Shown here: one piece after another, positions 25,201 through 33,600 of the stretch
Numbering within the stretch: position 1 is the stretch's first letter
Layout of the letters: each line of letters opens with the position of its first letter
Assembly: GCA_029553955.1 (NCBI GenBank)
Contig: JAKPJZ010000119.1
Location: 90,426-154,425, forward strand
Direction: 5' to 3'
Source: Chloroflexota bacterium
Lineage (GTDB): Bacteria > Chloroflexota > Anaerolineae > SpSt-313
DNA length: 64,000 nucleotides
Notes under the pieces: model-generated
What the model was told of the DNA's origin: nothing
Seen by the model: the letters and a program-made list of their open reading frames with translations, nothing else
Database searches by the model: none
Position numbers and translations under genes: made by a program

Positions 25201-26073
25201 CTACTCCAGCCGTCCCTTCTTCGAGCGGCGCATATTCATCACCAAGAGCACCACACCCGCCGCGATCAGGGCCAGCGGCCAAAAGGCGCGCGCGACCAGC
25301 GAGTCGCCGGCGACGAACAGCACCAGGGCGCCAAAGCCCAGCAGCGCCAGCGACGGAATCCACGCCCAGTCGAGCGGGCGCTCGGGGCTGCGCAGCAGGT
25401 AGAGCACGCCAAAGGTCACACCCAACCCCAGGAAAAGCGCCGCGCCGGCCAGCTCCTCGGCGCCCAGGCCGCTCAAGACAATCACCGCGGCCAGGCTGAA
25501 CAGCGCCCCGGCGGGGATCAACGTCCACCAATTGTGGCGCTTGCCGTCGATCTCGGCAAAGTAGAGCGCCGCGAAGACCAGGCCCAGCCCCAGGAAAAAG
25601 ACCGCGCCGGCCAACTCGCCGCTGGCCAGGCCGCTCAGAAGCACCAGCGCCGTCAGCGCGAGCATCGCCCCGCCGGGGATCAGCGCCCACCAGTTCTGGC
25701 GCCGGTCGAGCAGGTAGATGGCGGCAAAGGCGGCGGCCAGGCAGAGGAAGATGGGCGTGCCGGTCACCTCGTCGGGCACCACGCGAGAGACGCCCAAGAG
25801 CAACGTGGCGCCGCTCCCCACGAGCGCCAAGCCGGGGATCAGCGGCCACCAGTGCATGCGGCCGGCGAAATACGCCAGCAGGAAAACCAGGCCGCCGGCG
25901 ATGAGGAGGAACCCCCACAAGAGCGGCGTCAGCGCCGGCGCCAGGCCCAGGTTCTGCAACAGAAACACCAGGCCCGCGCCCACGAGAAAGAGGGCGCCCA
26001 CGACTTCGGCCCAGCGGCCGGGGCGTCGCACGCTTTTCCCGCCTGTGGTCTCGATGAACTGATCAGGCTTCAT
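25201..26073 (-). CDS. Polytopic membrane protein with four repeated two-helix units
   Basis: A 290-residue protein with about nine hydrophobic helices and no catalytic motif. After 'RWAEVVGALFLVGAGLVFLLQNLGL' (a LiaF/DUF5668-like helix pair), units of the type W-W-x-L-I-P-x-x-A-L followed by a second helix recur four times: 'HWWPLIPGLALVGSGA', 'NWWALIPGGAMLALTA', 'NWWTLIPAGALFSLAA' and 'DWAWIPSLALLGFGA'. This internal duplication suggests a structural or sensory membrane role. It is first in the ABC exporter operon, with AAGGAGAAGC before the ATG, and ends 2 bp before the ATPase start. Confidence 0.8.
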   Translation of the reverse strand: MKPDQFIETTGGKSVRRPGRWAEVVGALFLVGAGLVFLLQNLGLAPALTPLLWGFLLIAGGLVFLLAYFAGRMHWWPLIPGLALVGSGATLLLGVSRVVPDEVTGTPIFLCLAAAFAAIYLLDRRQNWWALIPGGAMLALTALVLLSGLASGELAGAVFFLGLGLVFAALYFAEIDGKRHNWWTLIPAGALFSLAAVIVLSGLGAEELAGAALFLGLGVTFGVLYLLRSPERPLDWAWIPSLALLGFGALVLFVAGDSLVARAFWPLALIAAGVVLLVMNMRRSKKGRLE

Positions 26074-26184
26074 GACTGCTTCTCCTTGAATGAAGGCGAC
26101 TGCAACGACAGTGATCTACTCAGTACTACGAACGAGCGGACCCTGCGGTTCCGCGGCGCCGCTCTGCACTTGTCTGATGCGCCC

Positions 26185-26190
26185 ATTATA
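26185..26190 (-). promoter_or_regulatory. Extended -10 promoter of the 26-22 kb operon
   Basis: On the minus strand TATAAT preceded by TTGTGG, about 110 bp upstream of the membrane protein start. No good -35 is present at 17 bp. Confidence 0.65.
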
Positions 26191-26230
26191 CCACAATCGG
26201 TCACGCCTGGTGCACAAACACTGCCCAAGT

Positions 26231-26395
26231 GCTCAGCCTGTCATTACGCGAACCCCAGGGTCTCGGAACCCTGTGCCATACAGATGACGTCGCACTGTAG
26301 CCGCGGCATCGTGCCGCGCAGAAGAATCTCGCGGCAACATGCCGCGGCTACGGTCCGGCGGCCTACGTCATGAGCAGCCGCCGACGAAGCAATCA
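26231..26395. repeat. Long inverted repeat with GATGACGTCGCACTGTAG rim, copy 1
   Basis: GATGACGTCGCACTGTAGCC then GCGGCAT is answered by ATGCCGCGGCTACGGTC and CCTACGTCATGAGC. A second, homologous copy is at 45616-45796. The right end is continued by CGACGAAGCAATCAC, a piece of the TGTCATTGCGAG repeat. Confidence 0.8.
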
Positions 26396-26513
26396 CTACC
26401 ATTTGCATTTCACTGGCAGTTGCGCTACTATTATTGTCGACCATCATACCCACTCAGACGCTCCGGACTGCGGCCTCTCGGGTGGCTCGTCTTAAGGAAG
26501 GTCCCTGTAAGCT

Positions 26514-27413
26514 GTGAGTGCTCAACAGTTCTTCTCTTGGGCCGGTGGCCCAATGACCGGTCTCTTGGGGTTGGGGTTGCGGACGGCCGCGGGCCTGGCC
26601 TTGAGCGCCGCCATCGCCTGGGCCGGCTACAAGCGCGAGTCGCTCTCGCGGAGCGGCCTGTGGGGCGCCATCGTCGTGGGCACGCTCATCTTCGGCCTGG
26701 GCGGCTGGGTGTGGGGCCTGCTCCTCATCGCCTTCTTTGTCACCTCCAGCGCGCTCAGCCACTACGGCTCGCGCCGCAAGCAATCGTTGGCCGAACATTT
26801 CGCCAAGACGGGCCGGCGCGACCTGGGCCAGACCCTGGCCAACGGCAGCCTGGGCGCTGCGTTGGCGGTGGCCAACGCGCTCACCGGCGGCACGCATCCG
26901 CTGCTCTTCTTCGCCTTCACCGGCGCCCTGGCGGCGGTCAATGCCGATACCTGGGCGACCGAATTGGGCATCCTCAGCGGCGAACAGCCACGGCTCATCA
27001 CCACCGGCGAGCCGGTGGAGTGGGGCACCTCTGGGGGCATCTCCTCGCTGGGCGCTCTGGCCTCGGTCGCCGGGGCGTGGACCATCGGCTTCCTGGCCCT
27101 GGCCTTTGGGATAGTGCAAGGCCGGCTCAGCGGCATGCCTGCAGGCCCACGCCTGGGCTGGCTGCCCCTGGTGGCGGCCTTTGCCGGCCTGGCCGGCTCG
27201 CTGCTCGACAGCCTGCTGGGCGCCACGGTGCAGGCCACCTACTATTGCCTGCACTGCGGCAAAGAGACCGAGCAGCCGCTGCACCGCTGCGGCCGGCAAC
27301 CGATATTCCTGCGCGGCTGGCACTGGCTCGACAACGACTGGGTCAACTTTGTCACCTCGCTGGCGGGCGCGCTCGTCGCCACTGCCTTCGGCGCCCTGGT
27401 GCTCTACTTGTAG
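26514..27413 (+). CDS. DUF92 family membrane protein (VTE6-like)
   Basis: A 299-residue membrane protein with about seven helices. DUF92 landmarks are 'SGLWGAIVVGTLIFGLGGWVWG', 'FVTSSALSHYGSRRK', 'AVNADTWATELGILSGEQPRL' near 140 and 'AFAGLAGSLLDSLLGATVQATYYC' near 225. The plant relative VTE6 is a phytyl-phosphate kinase, so a polyprenol or isoprenoid phosphate substrate is possible here; this is an inference from family only. The GTG at 26514 is used because hydrophobic sequence begins soon after it; a later ATG at 26553 is an alternative. The TAG stop is the first three bases inside an 82-bp palindrome. Confidence 0.85.
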   Translation: MSAQQFFSWAGGPMTGLLGLGLRTAAGLALSAAIAWAGYKRESLSRSGLWGAIVVGTLIFGLGGWVWGLLLIAFFVTSSALSHYGSRRKQSLAEHFAKTGRRDLGQTLANGSLGAALAVANALTGGTHPLLFFAFTGALAAVNADTWATELGILSGEQPRLITTGEPVEWGTSGGISSLGALASVAGAWTIGFLALAFGIVQGRLSGMPAGPRLGWLPLVAAFAGLAGSLLDSLLGATVQATYYCLHCGKETEQPLHRCGRQPIFLRGWHWLDNDWVNFVTSLAGALVATAFGALVLYL

Positions 27414-27491
27414 TGGGTATTGTGGGTAAGCGGGCGTCGTTGGCCACCCGCGGGTGGCCAACGACGCCCGCTTACCCACAATACCCACTAC
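27410..27491. repeat. Perfect 82-bp palindrome starting at a stop codon
   Basis: Left arm 27410-27450 and right arm 27451-27491 are exact reverse complements, centred on CCCG|CGGG. The TAG stop of the DUF92 gene is bases 2-4 of the palindrome. The rim GTAGTGGGTATTGTGGGTAA differs from the GGGGTTTTGG type. Confidence 0.95.
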
Positions 27492-27577
27492 CACTTGTAT
27501 GGAACCTTTCCCACGGAGAATGCGTCTATGGGGCAGATCGATCCGTCTCTCGCCACTCCATCCATGGGAGGAAGATC

Positions 27578-28324
27578 ATGGCCCAACCCAGACGTGTGCT
27601 CCATCTCCTGCTTCCTGCTGTGCTCATCAGCGCCGCGCTCGTCGTGAGCGGCTGCGCGCCCGCGCTGGCCCAGACGCCACAGCAGCCCGCCGGCCGCGCG
27701 CTCACCGTCAGCGGCCAGGGCACGGTGTCGGTCAAGCCCGACCTGGCGCTGGCCAGCCTCGGTGTCGAGACCTTGGCGGGCACCGTGGCCGAGGCCTCGC
27801 AAAAGAACAACGCCACCATGGCCGCCATCATGGCCAAGCTGGCCGAGCTCAAAATCCCCGACAAGGATATCCAGACCTCCGGCTTTAGCATCAACAGCTT
27901 TAGCGACGGCATGCCCAGGGCCGCGAGCGACGGCGGCACGGGCACGCAGTACCGTGTCTCCAACATGGTGCAGGTCAAGATCCGCGAGATCGAGCAGGTG
28001 AGCGCGGTGCTCGACGGGGTGATCAGCGCCGGCGCGAACCAGGTGTATGGGGTGAACTTTACCGTCGAGGACCCGAACGCGCTCCAGAGTGAGGCGCGCG
28101 CCAAGGCCGTGGAGGATGCCGCACAGCGGGCCGCCGCCCTGGCCAAGCTGGCCAAGGTGCAACTGGGCCAGGTGATGGCCGTCATCGAGGGAGGCGGCAG
28201 CAGCCCCATCTTTGGCGGGGGCGTCGTCTACGGCAGGGGTGCGGCCGCCGCCGACAGCACGCCCATGAGCCCCGGTGAGGTTGAGGTCTCCTACCAGGTG
28301 CAGGTCACCTACGCCATCCAGTAA
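27578..28324 (+). CDS. SIMPL-domain (DUF541) lipoprotein
   Basis: A 248-residue exported protein. The signal peptide ends 'VVSGCAPA', with the lipobox Cys near residue 25. The rest is a single SIMPL/DUF541 (BP26-like) domain: 'LTVSGQGTVSVKPDLALASLGVET', 'KIPDKDIQTSGFSINS', 'YRVSNMVQVKIREIEQVSAVLD' and 'AKAVEDAAQRAAALAKLAKVQLG'. Relatives form periplasmic or surface oligomers of unclear role, for example Brucella BP26. It has GGGAGGAAGATC before the ATG and lies between two long palindromes. Confidence 0.9.
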   Translation: MAQPRRVLHLLLPAVLISAALVVSGCAPALAQTPQQPAGRALTVSGQGTVSVKPDLALASLGVETLAGTVAEASQKNNATMAAIMAKLAELKIPDKDIQTSGFSINSFSDGMPRAASDGGTGTQYRVSNMVQVKIREIEQVSAVLDGVISAGANQVYGVNFTVEDPNALQSEARAKAVEDAAQRAAALAKLAKVQLGQVMAVIEGGGSSPIFGGGVVYGRGAAAADSTPMSPGEVEVSYQVQVTYAIQ

Positions 28325-28381
28325 CGTCACCAGCGGGCAACCGGCTCACGCGCTCCGCACCAGCCCGGTATGGGCCCTTTT

Positions 28382-28455
28382 GGGGGTTTTGGCGGGTTGG
28401 TTGGCCCTGGCGCGCCCGCGGGCGCGCCAGGGCCAACCAACCCGCCAAAACCCCC
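28382..28455. repeat. Perfect 74-bp palindrome (rim-core family)
   Basis: Arms 28382-28418 and 28419-28455 are exact reverse complements. The rim is GGGGGTTTTGGCGGGTTGG, the core GGCCCTGGCGCGCCCG. It lies between the converging SIMPL and FMN-barrel genes. Confidence 0.95.
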
Positions 28456-28469
28456 GGCACTGGAAGCAT

Positions 28470-29252
28470 TTAGGCCACGCGACCGCCGGGGATGGGTGGG
28501 CCGCCGGCATAGACCTCCTGCACCGCGATGGCGCCGTCGCCCAGCCAGCGCCCCTTGGCCTGATAGGAGATCGCGTCGAGGGTGAGGACGTTGGCCGCCA
28601 CCGCCGCGCCGTTCGCCGGCAGGCGCCCGGCGTTGCGGCAGACGAGCGCGCTCGCCCCCGCCGGCTGCAGCGAGAGGGCCGGCGCGACCGTCGGGTAGCC
28701 GTCATCGCCCGTCCAGGCCAACACCTTGAGCGCGGCCATGCGGCCGAGCTCGCGCCGCGCCGCGAGGGGCATGGTGACGCCGCCCGCGGCCGCACGCGCC
28801 GCACGCCCCGCCGCCAGCCGGGCCAGCAAGAACCCCCACACCACCTGCAGGCGCGAGATGCGAAAGGCAGCCTCCACTGCGCGCACGCGGATCACACCGG
28901 CATCGCGGATGCCGGTGTAGGCGTTGTAGCGCAGCAGAGGGCTGGCCATCTGCGCCTCGTAGTAGGGGCCGCTGCGCTGGAACTCGACCAGGTCGCCCGT
29001 GAGCGCCCAGCCCTGCAGCTCCTGCGTCATCACCAGGATGCCCAGCCGCGCGTCTTCTTTGAGGTTGCGGATGCTCTTGCGCAGCAAGAAATTGCCAAAG
29101 AAGAGCGTATCCGCCGCGTCAGCCGCGGGCAGCAGCGACACCACCGGCACCACATTCGGCACCCCCGCCGCACTCCGCGTCGCCAGGAACTTGGGCGTCA
29201 TCGCCCCATTCAGCGCATCCAACAAGCCGGGCATCTGCTGCACTAAAGACAT
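28470..29252 (-). CDS. Pyridoxamine 5'-phosphate oxidase-like FMN-binding split-barrel protein
   Basis: A 260-residue protein. The N-terminal split barrel shows 'LLDALNGAMTPKFLATRSAAGVPNVVPVVSL', 'DTLFFGNFLLRKSIRNLKEDARLGILVM' and 'ALTGDLVEFQRSGPYYE', which match the flavin-binding half of PNPOx-like proteins. The C-terminal half repeats a shorter barrel-like segment ('VLAWTGDDGYPTVAPALSLQ'), so the gene may encode two fused half-barrels. A flavin-dependent reductase or cofactor-binding role is inferred. The ATG follows GGGAGGCGAGGC. Its start lies only 25 bp from the repeat arm that ends the GxxExxY gene. Confidence 0.8.
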   Translation of the reverse strand: MSLVQQMPGLLDALNGAMTPKFLATRSAAGVPNVVPVVSLLPAADAADTLFFGNFLLRKSIRNLKEDARLGILVMTQELQGWALTGDLVEFQRSGPYYEAQMASPLLRYNAYTGIRDAGVIRVRAVEAAFRISRLQVVWGFLLARLAAGRAARAAAGGVTMPLAARRELGRMAALKVLAWTGDDGYPTVAPALSLQPAGASALVCRNAGRLPANGAAVAANVLTLDAISYQAKGRWLGDGAIAVQEVYAGGPPIPGGRVA

Positions 29253-29276
29253 GCCTCGCCTCCCAACTGGGAACAC

Positions 29277-29887
29277 TTCACCGCGAAGGACGCCAAGGGC
29301 GCGAAGGAGGCATAGGTCTCTTCTTCTGCTCTCCCCCTGCGTGCCTGGCGCTCGTGCACGGGAAACCCGGACCCTCGAGATTGTTGACCACTCGAGTGAT
29401 GCCATTCTTCATTAGCAGGACGTTCCAGTTCAGCAAGCCAAGGTGGCAGTCTCGCAGCTTCATGTAGGTCAGGAGTTGGGCACCGTAAATGGGAAGGACG
29501 CGATCGACGGCCTTGTTCTCGATCATGATCAGCCTCTCGATCCACATGTCGACCCTGTAGCCTACTTCTATTACCTGGCCGTCATACGCAATCGGCAGCC
29601 CCACCTCGCACTCCACCCGCAGACCACGCTTGCGGAGCTCATGAGCAAGGCAGGCCTGGTAGGCCGACTCGAGCAATCCTGGGCCAAGTGAACGATGAAC
29701 CTTGATGGCGGCATCGACGATGATCGTAGCACACTCTTCGATGTCCATCTCCGCCTCCTTGGCGTTTCCCTCGACATGCTCTTCGCTCCGGCACACACAC
29801 TCGCGCTCGATGCCCATAGTCAACAGGTCCACATGATCCCCGTTTCCCTAGCGTTCCCTTCGCGCCCTTGGCGCCCTTCGCGGTTCA
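29277..29887. mobile_element. ACCGCGAAGG inverted-repeat cassette carrying a GxxExxY gene
   Basis: The left arm (29277-29315) begins TTCACCGCGAAGGACGCCAA and the right arm (29847-29887) is its inverse, ending TTGGCGCCCTTCGCGGTTCAG-like; the 27-bp cores differ at about one position. The same arms, separated by only 20-50 bp and without a gene, form the free hairpins at 30839, 32141 and, in CGCAGAGG form, 8274, 10472 and 48098. Here they bracket one gene exactly. This is read as a cassette or autonomous form of the repeat; mobility is an inference. Confidence 0.65.
29278..29748 (-). CDS. GxxExxY protein (PD-(D/E)XK nuclease-like, PDDEXK_3)
   Basis: A 156-residue protein. The GxxExxY motif is 'GPGLLESAYQACLAHEL' at about residue 22. 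The core follows with 'CEVGLPIAYDGQVIEVGYRVDMWIE', then 'MIENKAVDRVLPIYGAQLLTYMKL' (Asp ... Glu-x-Lys of a PD-(D/E)XK fold) and 'LGLLNWNVLLMKNGITRVVNN'. The family is assigned to the PD-(D/E)XK superfamily in Pfam, but its biological role is unknown. The ATG at 29748 follows AAGGAGGCGGAG. The last ten residues (PSRPWRPSR-type) and the stop are read from the left repeat arm, so repeat and gene are physically fused. G+C is lower than in the neighbours. Confidence 0.85.
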   Translation of the reverse strand: MDIEECATIIVDAAIKVHRSLGPGLLESAYQACLAHELRKRGLRVECEVGLPIAYDGQVIEVGYRVDMWIERLIMIENKAVDRVLPIYGAQLLTYMKLRDCHLGLLNWNVLLMKNGITRVVNNLEGPGFPCTSARHAGGEQKKRPMPPSRPWRPSR

Positions 29888-29895
29888 GTCGTTCC

Positions 29896-30822
29896 TCACT
29901 GCGTCGCGCCAGACCAGCGGGCGACGGGGACGAGGTCGACGGCGGCACGATGGATGGCTTCCATCTCCTCGCGCGCCATGAGCGGCGCCTGCTCGAGGGC
30001 GTAGGCGCGGCCCAGCCGGTGGTACTTGGGCCGGCCGAGGTTGGTGTAGGCGAGCAAGTCCCAGCGAGCGACGGTGGGCAGGCACTGGCGGATGAACTCG
30101 CCGATGGCGACAATGTTCTCTACGTCGGCGGTACAGCCTGGGATGACCGGCGTGCGCACCCACATGGGCACCCCGGCCGCCGCCAGCCGCCTGGCGTTGG
30201 CGAGGATCTGCTCGTTGCCCACGCCCGTGGCCGCGCGGTGGCGCTCGGGGTCCATGAGCTTGAGATCGTAGAGCACCAGGTCGACCCAGGGCAGCACGCG
30301 CTCGTAGCGCGCCCAGGCCGGCGCCCCGCAGGTGTCGAGTGCCACGTGCAGGCCGGCCTCCTTGCAGCGGGGCAGCAGGCTGCAGAGGAAATCGCCTTGC
30401 AGCAGCGGCTCGCCGCCGCTCAAGGTGACGCCACCCGCCGAGGTTTCGTAGAAGGCACGGTCCTTCAGCAGTTCCTCGAGCAACGCTTCCACGCTCCAGG
30501 CGCGGCCGATCACCTCCAGCGCCCCTGTGGGGCAGGCCGCCGCGCAGGCGCCGCAGGCATCGCAGCGCGCGCGGTCGATCTGCATGCCCTGGGGCGTGAG
30601 CGCCAGCGCGTCGCTGGGGCAGGCGGCCAGGCAGTCGCGTGCGGCGATGCAGCGCACGTCGTGCCACACCAATTCCGGGCGCGCCTCCAGCCCCTCGGGG
30701 TTGTGGCACCAGGCGCAGCGCAGCGGGCAGCCCTTGAAAAAGGCCGTCGTGCGTATGCCCGGGCCGTCCTCGGTGCTAAAGCGCTGCACGTTGAACGTCA
30801 TACCGACAACAGAAGTATCCAC
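29896..30822 (-). CDS. Glycyl-radical enzyme activating enzyme (radical SAM)
   Basis: A 308-residue radical SAM activase. 'FFKGCPLRCAWCHNPEG' near residue 28 supplies the CxxxCxxC ligands for the SAM-binding [4Fe-4S] cluster. A ferredoxin-like insert follows with 'CIAARDCLAACP' and 'CDACGACAAACP' (two auxiliary clusters). Next come 'GVTLSGGEPLLQ' (SAM-binding GGE) and 'DLVLYDLKLMD'. This layout is that of PflA-like activases for dehydratases and decarboxylases, which install the glycyl radical. The target is most likely the enzyme at 33744-36152, although two unrelated genes lie between. The start is a GTG at 30822 with CGGAG upstream. Confidence 0.93.
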   Translation of the reverse strand: MDTSVVGMTFNVQRFSTEDGPGIRTTAFFKGCPLRCAWCHNPEGLEARPELVWHDVRCIAARDCLAACPSDALALTPQGMQIDRARCDACGACAAACPTGALEVIGRAWSVEALLEELLKDRAFYETSAGGVTLSGGEPLLQGDFLCSLLPRCKEAGLHVALDTCGAPAWARYERVLPWVDLVLYDLKLMDPERHRAATGVGNEQILANARRLAAAGVPMWVRTPVIPGCTADVENIVAIGEFIRQCLPTVARWDLLAYTNLGRPKYHRLGRAYALEQAPLMAREEMEAIHRAAVDLVPVARWSGATQ

Positions 30823-30838
30823 CTACAACTCCGGAAGC

Positions 30839-30934
30839 TCAACCGCAAAGGCGCAAAGGATACACCAAGCATCTCTTGGGCGGAGTCTCTTATGCCTTTG
30901 CGTCCCCTTTGCGCCTTTGCGCCTTTGCGGTTCC
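30839..30934. repeat. ACCGCRRAGG palindrome, gene-less copy
   Basis: TCAACCGCAAAGGCGCAAAGG on the left and CCTTTGCGCCTTTGCGG with TTCC on the right, around about 35 bp. It fills nearly the whole gap between the activase start (30822) and the M28 peptidase stop (30944). Confidence 0.85.
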
Positions 30935-30943
30935 AATCGTCCT

Positions 30944-32110
30944 TCACGCCTGGATATCGATCTCCTGAAGCAGCTCCCACAGGAACGCCTCGTAGCGTTC
31001 CACAGTGGCCGGGTCCACGTTCTCCAGCACGTCGCTGACCTGGTGCCAGTTGGGCAGCGAGCCGTCGCGGCGGTGGCCGACAAGGGTCAACACGCGCAGG
31101 CCGTGCTTGGCGCCGGCGGTGCTGTCGGTGTAGGCGCCGGCCATCGCCGAGGGGTAGACGTCGAGGTCGGGCTGTCGCTCGCCGATGCGCTGCGCCACAT
31201 CCATGAGGCCGCGATCGCTCTCGACGGTGAGCAGGAAGCGCTCTTGCGTCAGGTAGGCCACCCCCACGCCCTGGCCGGCCACGTTGTCGACCGTCACCCA
31301 GGCGGCGTCGCCCAGCTCGGCGCGGTGGGCCGCGGCAAAGGCGTCGGCCCCGTAATCGCCCACCTCTTCGGCGCCCGAAAGCACCACCCAGACGGCGGTG
31401 CGGGCCAGGGGTGCCGCCTTGAGCTTGGCCGCCAGGCTGAGCACAACCCCCACCCCCGAGGCGTTGTCGTTGGCGCCTTCGGTGTAGGGGGTCAGGTCGG
31501 CCTGCAGGGTCAAGACGAGCAGCCCCGTCACCACCAGGGCCGGCGGCAGCGAGAGCCAGCGCCACAGCGCCGCCGGCGCCGCGGCGCCCAGCGCAAAGAG
31601 CACGAGCAGCCCCACCGCGCAGCCCAGCCCGGCAGGCACAAGCGCCTTGAACAACCGCACCCAACCGGGGGCCGAGAAGACGAGTGGCGTACGGTGTGTA
31701 TCCAGGTGAGCGACGAGCACCACCTGCGCGCGCGCCTCGCCCTGCGGCTCGAGCCGCGCCCAGACGTTGCGGCTCTGGCCCTTGGGCAGCAGCCAGCGCA
31801 GCGGGTTGGGCCGGAAGGCCAGCTCCAGCAGGGTCGCGGCGATGGCCAGCGCGCCCAGCGCCAGCCCGGCCAGCGCCCCCCAGCGGCCGCCCAGCCAGAA
31901 GAGCACCTCGCCCACGAGCACCAGCGCACAGAAGAGGGCTGAAGGATACCAGGCCGAGCGCGCCGCGGTGAACGTCTCGACCGTGGGCGCCAACCCCTGG
32001 TGGCGCAGCACATCGGCGGCATAGCGCGCCGCCAGCTCCTCATTCTTGGTCGCCGAGCCACGCGGGCCGATCGTCTTGGCCAAGTAACGCACATGCTCCA
32101 TTGCCGTCAT
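30944..32110 (-). CDS. M28 family peptidase with internal membrane segments
   Basis: A 388-residue zinc aminopeptidase-type protein. Catalytic blocks are 'VVLVAHLDTHRTPLV' near residue 130 (first His and Asp ligands), 'EGANDNASGVGVVL' near 210 (bridging Asp), 'VVLSGAEEVGDYGADAF' near 243 (Glu pair), 'GAYTDSTAG' and 'LPNWHQVSDVLENVD' near 362 (last His). Two hydrophobic hairpins (about 55-95 and 155-200) interrupt the N-terminal half, so the enzyme is probably membrane-attached, as in other M28 subfamilies. The ATG follows GAGGAGGGGCG. It lies between glycyl-radical genes without an obvious functional tie. Confidence 0.9.
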   Translation of the reverse strand: MTAMEHVRYLAKTIGPRGSATKNEELAARYAADVLRHQGLAPTVETFTAARSAWYPSALFCALVLVGEVLFWLGGRWGALAGLALGALAIAATLLELAFRPNPLRWLLPKGQSRNVWARLEPQGEARAQVVLVAHLDTHRTPLVFSAPGWVRLFKALVPAGLGCAVGLLVLFALGAAAPAALWRWLSLPPALVVTGLLVLTLQADLTPYTEGANDNASGVGVVLSLAAKLKAAPLARTAVWVVLSGAEEVGDYGADAFAAAHRAELGDAAWVTVDNVAGQGVGVAYLTQERFLLTVESDRGLMDVAQRIGERQPDLDVYPSAMAGAYTDSTAGAKHGLRVLTLVGHRRDGSLPNWHQVSDVLENVDPATVERYEAFLWELLQEIDIQA

Positions 32111-32140
32111 CGCCCCTCCTCAGACTCTACAGAGGCCAGG

Positions 32141-32238
32141 TTCAACCGCGAAGGACGCAAAGGGCGCAAAGGGATCACGAAGGAGACTTCTGTTTTCCTT
32201 TGCGTTCTCTTCGCGTCCTTGGGGTTCTTCGCGGTCAA
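32141..32238. repeat. ACCGCRRAGG palindrome supplying a stop codon
   Basis: TTCAACCGCGAAGGACGCAA and the inverse CCTTGGGGTTCTTCGCGGTC frame about 45 bp. Read on the minus strand, the first bases of the repeat (TTGACCGCG) give the TGA stop of the FAD oxidoreductase gene at 32235-32237. Confidence 0.85.
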
Positions 32239-33575
32239 GCTGTCCTCTCTCCCCATAGCCTCTTGGCTTCGTGCACCCAGGCGTCGAACTCGGCCGGGTC
32301 CTCGGGGTAGCGCTGGTAGTGCGCCTTGACCTTGGCCGCCGCGGAAGAGACGCCGAGCAGCCGCTTAAAGCTGCCGGCCGAGAAGCGCCCGCTGGCGACG
32401 CCCCAGGCGAGCTTGGCGGCCATGGCAACGGTGTCGCGGGCGCTCATCTTGGTCTCATAGTCGAGGTTCATCTGGCGGAAATCCTCGCCGCTAAAGATGA
32501 CGCCCTGGTGGAAGAGGAAATCCACCTCGCGGCGCTGTAGCTCAGCGGCGGCAGGGAGTTGCACGAACATGCTCGCGAACTTGGCTCCCTGGCCGCGGAA
32601 GTAGCGCACGTTGTAGGGCCAGAGCGCCTCGCGGCTGACGTCGCCGAGCTGCAGGGCGGCGATGGCCACCTCGGCGGCGATCTGGCAGGCGGTGAACGAC
32701 GAGGTGACGCCCTCGCCCGAGAAGGGCTTGGTCTGGAAGGCGGCGTCGCCCATGAGCATCAGGCCGTTGCCGACGAGCGAGTAGGGCGAGCGGCGGTAGG
32801 GGGTGCGCCCTTGCGTGCGCTTGAGCACGCGGCCGGGGTCACCATAGTACTCTTCGCGCCAGGCGCGGTGCCGCTGCCAGGCCTCGTCGTAGCCACCAGG
32901 CCAGCCAATGCCCAGGATGGCCCCTTTGCCCCGGCTGGGGTTCCAGAAGGCCTTGTGGAAGGGGTAAAAGTTGAGGCCGCTGGGCGTGCCTGGCGGCAGC
33001 TCGTCGCGGAACTCGAGGCAGACGTAGAGGGTATCGGCCTCGCGGATGGGGTCGGTCTCCACGCCGATATCGGCCGGCAACTTGGTGCGCAGGGTGCCGT
33101 CGATGCCCGAGGCGTCGACGACGATGCGGCCGCGCACCTCCAGCGGTGCGCCCTCGTGCAGCGCGCGCACGCCGGCCAGGTAGCCGTTCTCGATCAACGG
33201 CCACACCACCTCGGCCCGCTCGAGGATCTGGCCATTCTCGCGCTCCACATAGCGGAAGAACCTCTGGTGGAAGGCCGGCTTGTGCATGACGTAGAATGGG
33301 TAGCGTACTTCGTTCTGGACCAGCAAGTCGGGCGACCAGGCCAGCCCGGTAGGGTAGTAGCCGATCAGTTCTTCGCCCGCGGGCGGGGGCAGCCCAAACT
33401 CGGGGAAGCGCACCTCATCCATGTGAAAGATGTCGGTCTCCTGGCCCACGTCGGCCAGGCGGCGCTTCTCCAGCACGATGGCACGCAGGCCCGCCTGGCC
33501 CAGCCGCCAGGCGAAGTAGCAGCCACTCGTGCCCCCACCGACGACGACAGCATCAGCTTCCAGTTGGCGGATCAT
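32235..33575 (-). CDS. FAD-dependent oxidoreductase (geranylgeranyl-reductase/halogenase-like fold)
   Basis: A 446-residue flavoprotein. The dinucleotide-binding motif 'ADAVVVGGGTSGCYFAWRLGQAGL' is at residue 7. 'VVDASGIDGTLRTKL' follows near 160. The second FAD motif is 'GNGLMLMGDAAFQTKPFSGEGV' near 278 (GD motif contacting ribityl). The arrangement matches the geranylgeranyl reductase and FixC/tryptophan-halogenase-like monooxygenase group; the halogenase WxWxIP motif is not seen. The substrate is unknown. The ATG follows GGGAGAGGAGCC. It lies directly downstream of the glycyl radical enzyme, separated by a hairpin repeat, and its stop is inside another repeat. Confidence 0.85.
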   Translation of the reverse strand: MIRQLEADAVVVGGGTSGCYFAWRLGQAGLRAIVLEKRRLADVGQETDIFHMDEVRFPEFGLPPPAGEELIGYYPTGLAWSPDLLVQNEVRYPFYVMHKPAFHQRFFRYVERENGQILERAEVVWPLIENGYLAGVRALHEGAPLEVRGRIVVDASGIDGTLRTKLPADIGVETDPIREADTLYVCLEFRDELPPGTPSGLNFYPFHKAFWNPSRGKGAILGIGWPGGYDEAWQRHRAWREEYYGDPGRVLKRTQGRTPYRRSPYSLVGNGLMLMGDAAFQTKPFSGEGVTSSFTACQIAAEVAIAALQLGDVSREALWPYNVRYFRGQGAKFASMFVQLPAAAELQRREVDFLFHQGVIFSGEDFRQMNLDYETKMSARDTVAMAAKLAWGVASGRFSAGSFKRLLGVSSAAAKVKAHYQRYPEDPAEFDAWVHEAKRLWGERTA

Positions 33576-33600
33576 GGCTCCTCTCCCGTGGGTGGTGACG

